A stretch of DNA of 64,000 nt from Flammula alnicola (Eukaryota; Basidiomycota; Agaricomycetes; Agaricales; Strophariaceae), in contig JADNRV010000079.1 in NCBI GenBank assembly GCA_015499995.1, positions 183,614 through 247,613 of the forward strand. The letters are read 5' to 3'. Both the position numbers and the translations under genes were made by a program. The first letter of the stretch is position 1. Every line of letters begins with the position of its first letter. This document shows positions 61,527 to 64,000 of the stretch, piece after piece. Below the pieces are notes generated by a model. The model was given only the letters and a program-made list of their open reading frames with translations, was not told the origin of the DNA and made no database searches.

Positions 61527-62798
61527 ATGGCTCTTCCACCAGATCAGGACGTCGCATCCATCTTCGTCGGCGCTCTCTTCTATGGACTGTATCTTGCGAC
61601 TCTCTTTCACTGCATTCGATGGCTTGTATTCATAGATGAAGGCTGGAGGATCCGTAAGAAGATCAGCTGGACCATGCTGATCGTGACCCTCACTCTTTGG
61701 GTGCTTTCGACTATCTCCCGGGCGCTTGAGCTTCGAAACACTATGGTTCAAGTTGTGAGCGAAAGCAAACCAAAACCTCCTCCTCCTCCTTCGGGTGACA
61801 TTGGGTCTACTACCACGCTTCCTTGGATGGCTGTTGTCATTGTAAGTGCCTGCAAAAATATTTTTAATATAATCGGAAATCTAATGTGCGTTTTAGTGTA
61901 CGAATGCCAACGTATCGACGCTCCTCGCAGACGCCGTCCTGGTACGTACTCAACTACGCGTCTACACGTTTAAATGTTACCTAACACCGTCGTTTTAAAG
62001 ATTTACCGTTGCTGGATTATCTACGAGAAATCTCGCCGTGTCGTTGTATTCCCGATTTTCTTATGGTTTGGGGGCGTTATGCTCACGGCCCTTCAAGCCT
62101 ACTGGCAAATCGTCCAGAGTGCCTCGATACTAAAAGCATGGCAGCCCATCAACATGACGGTTGGCCCAGGAACCATCTTAACGCCTTTTTGGGGCTCCAC
62201 GATTATCTTGAACGGCTACTCGACATGTAAGTTTATTGAACAACGCCCTCTTTAATTTCATTTCCAAGCAAGTTGCTGACCGTTGGTTTTCCTGTTTGAT
62301 AAAATCCAGTCATGATTGTCCGCCGGATCTATCTTGTCGCGAAAGCGTCTAAAGCCAGCAGCTCGGCACACCAGCTTAGATTTACCATGCGTATTCTGAT
62401 TGAGTCGGGTTTCCTGTATCTCGCCACAGCCATAGCCCACTTTGTCGTCTGGTGGACCCCAACGCCTTTGCCATTTCCGTGATTTCTGGCATTGTAAGTG
62501 CTCAACGTTTGTGATTTTGTATGCTTTGATGTTCACGTACACTCGACGTACCCGCCAGAATCTCTCGGTTACCGGCATCGCCTTTAACCTCATCCTGATT
62601 CGTGCAGCTCAGGGCCGCGTCGAAGAGGCGAAGGCGGCCGACATAGGTCCCATGTCGGCTCTTAATTTTCAAAGTGCCCATATAAAGACTCCCGCTGGAC
62701 AGTTTGTCACTACCACACTAGATATTCGGGGGGACCATTCGGGCGCCACAATGCATGGCACTGGGTCCATCACTGATTCAATCTCTTCGGCTGTCTGA
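61527..62798 (+). CDS. Seven-transmembrane-like basidiomycete membrane protein
   Basis: About 340 residues from six exons. Membrane segments: SIFVGALFYGLYLATLFHCI, ISWTMLIVTLTLWVLSTI, VSTLLADAVLIYRCWIIY, VFPIFLWFGGVMLTALQAYW, PFWGSTIILNGYST, IESGFLYLATAIAHFVVWW and NLSVTGIAFNLILIRAAQG, then a cytosolic tail ending ITDSISSAV. This is the layout of the large, uncharacterised 7TM families in mushroom genomes, with DAVLIYRCW a recurring motif. The frame breaks at the C run 62457-62460; one more C restores WWTPNAFAISVISGI and the following donor. The start at 61527 is chosen because it precedes the first membrane segment directly. Confidence 0.78.
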
Positions 62799-63471
62799 GC
62801 TTGAGTGTCCACAATGTATATATATAAAGTGCGTGAGTACAGTATGGCGTTCCTAGTTCGAAGTGAAACTAACAAGATAATTTTTATTCAGATAATTTCT
62901 TCCACTGTTCTAAGGATATTGTCCCCTTTCGTTGACTTTCCACATTGCATGTTAACTTGCTAATGGAAGTAAAGGCTCATTCTATGCTTTTACTTGTCGT
63001 TCTCATTTCAGAAATAAAATAACCTATATGTAGTGTTTACGCGACCTGCTAGTAGAGACCTATTATTCAGACTGGGTTAGGTAGGAGAGTTTTAACAGGA
63101 GGAGTTTGCCTGGCGCAACTACTTCATCTAATCTAATCTTATCTACAACTACATACCATTGAAAATGGCTCTCGCTTGCTTTCCTCCCTCCGATGCAAAG
63201 TATCACCAAGTTGTAATATTCCGGTACTGTTGATGGTGAACTTTATCTATTGTTAATTGCCTGACTTCCCGGGCCAGCATCACAAATGGCAGTACTATGT
63301 AGTGCGCAGTGATGATTTCCGTCGTTTCAGAGGACTTGCCATTTTTGGACGACACGTCAATTGGAAATGACAGTGCACTGTGGTGTTGTTTCTCTAACTC
63401 CATCTTACAAGTTTCTTGTCTTTCGTCTTTCAAACTCTTTATAGTTGACGACGAGTCGAAGGACGACTCTA
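62799..63471. other. Intergenic region
   Basis: 670 bp between the 7TM gene and PMT; no supported frame. It contains the PMT promoter. Confidence 0.5.
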
Positions 63472-64000
63472 ATGTCTGGCAACTTCAGAGCTAGACGTCC
63501 TGCTTCCCCACCGCCAGGGGCTTCATATCCCGCACCGACGTCACAACGATTTCCCCATCCTCGGGATGACCACTTGGATGCAGACGAACGAAGAGCAGCA
63601 GCATCGAAAGGATTTGCGCCAGGGAGAACAAAGAGCTACCCGTCAGGAGGATTGGACATTACATCTGGAGAGTGGAAGTTGTTGTTCGTCATAGTACTGG
63701 TCGCCAGCGGCGTGCGTCTGTTTCGGTTATCGAAACCCAATAGCGTTGTGTGAGTTGCTTTCAAGTCTGTTTGTATTGCGCGCCTTTTCTGAACTTTTGG
63801 TAATCGGTAGCTTTGATGAAGTACACTTTGGAAAGTTTGCATCCAGATACATCAAGACACAATACTTTGTCGATGTACATCCGCCTCTTGCCAAGCTCCT
63901 AATCACGCTTGCCGCCTTTGTGTTCGGATATGATGGGCAGTTTGACTTCAAAGATATCGGAAAGTGAGTGTCTTCAATTCGTTGCTCTTTCAAAACTTTG
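63472..64000 (+). CDS. Protein O-mannosyltransferase (PMT family), 3' part outside window
   Basis: Transfers mannose from dolichol phosphate to Ser/Thr in the ER. Exon 1 (63472-63749) encodes a Pro/Ala-rich cytosolic start and the first membrane segment ([15 protein letters not shown]). Exon 2 (63811-63963) has [19 protein letters not shown] and [17 protein letters not shown], the first lumenal loop with the essential acidic pair (Asp-Glu) and HPP motif. Then DFKDIGK and a donor GTGAGT at 63964. Assignment to the PMT1 or PMT4 branch needs the remainder. Confidence 0.93.

Noticed and set aside
1..64000. tRNA and rRNA genes
   Set aside because: No tRNA-like pair of A and B boxes with a foldable cloverleaf was seen on reading both strands, and no rRNA segment; a covariance-model search would be decisive.

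Overview
This is a stretch of fungal nuclear chromosome, almost certainly from a mushroom-forming basidiomycete (Agaricomycetes). The evidence is many short (about 50-70 bp) GT-AG introns in nearly every gene, dense genes on both strands, and families typical of that group: a DUF6697 protein, a DUF6534-type membrane protein, a CYP63-like P450, a CHAT-domain protein and F-box/LRR paralogues. Housekeeping anchors are mitochondrial malate dehydrogenase, cyclin C, Sec63, uracil phosphoribosyltransferase, CCT-beta and a protein O-mannosyltransferase. I rebuilt gene models from splice sites and frame continuity; for several, the exon lengths sum exactly to a multiple of three (MDH, cyclin C, both F-box copies, the secreted HPAS-repeat protein, the epoxide hydrolase-like gene, DUF6697, and CHAT after one base is allowed for).

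Layout. 1-3.7 kb: PPR protein (minus, runs off the left edge). 4.4-9.5 kb: large helical-repeat/CHAT protein (minus). 10.2-15.4 kb: tandem pair of secreted or membrane-anchored TAP-like alpha/beta hydrolases (minus). 15.8-17.1 kb: mitochondrial malate dehydrogenase with a 6-nt exon (minus). 18.4-19.9 kb: cyclin C (plus). 20.2-25.4 kb: tandem segmental duplication carrying two F-box/LRR-like genes (plus). 25.6-26.7 kb: secreted His/Pro/Ala/Ser repeat protein (minus). 27.4-28.2 kb: near-perfect inverted repeat. 28.6-31.8 kb: large disordered protein (minus). 32.7-35.0 kb: conserved-looking protein of unknown function (plus). 35.8-37.4 kb: secreted epoxide-hydrolase-like enzyme (plus). 37.6-39.4 kb: DUF6697 protein (minus). 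40.4-43.0 kb: SEC63 (plus). 43.3-45.1 kb: DUF6534-like membrane protein (minus). 45.6-47.0 kb: atypical SDR (plus). 47.0-51.1 kb: repeat-rich gene-poor tract with a foldback MITE-like element, a polypurine tract and gene relics. 51.2-52.4 kb: UPRT (plus). 52.8-55.6 kb: P450 (minus). 57.8-59.9 kb: CCT2 (plus). 61.5-62.8 kb: 7TM-like protein (plus). 63.5 kb to the end: protein O-mannosyltransferase (plus, runs off the right edge).

The genes do not form one pathway; this is a mixed chromosomal block. The ones least explained are the CHAT-domain protein, the tandem hydrolases, the unknown gene at 32.7 kb and the HPAS-repeat secreted protein. A second theme is data quality: at least eleven places in otherwise conserved frames are restored by lengthening a short homopolymer by one or two bases. 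Always shortening, never lengthening, this looks more like homopolymer compression in the assembly than gene decay, and it will mislead automatic gene models.
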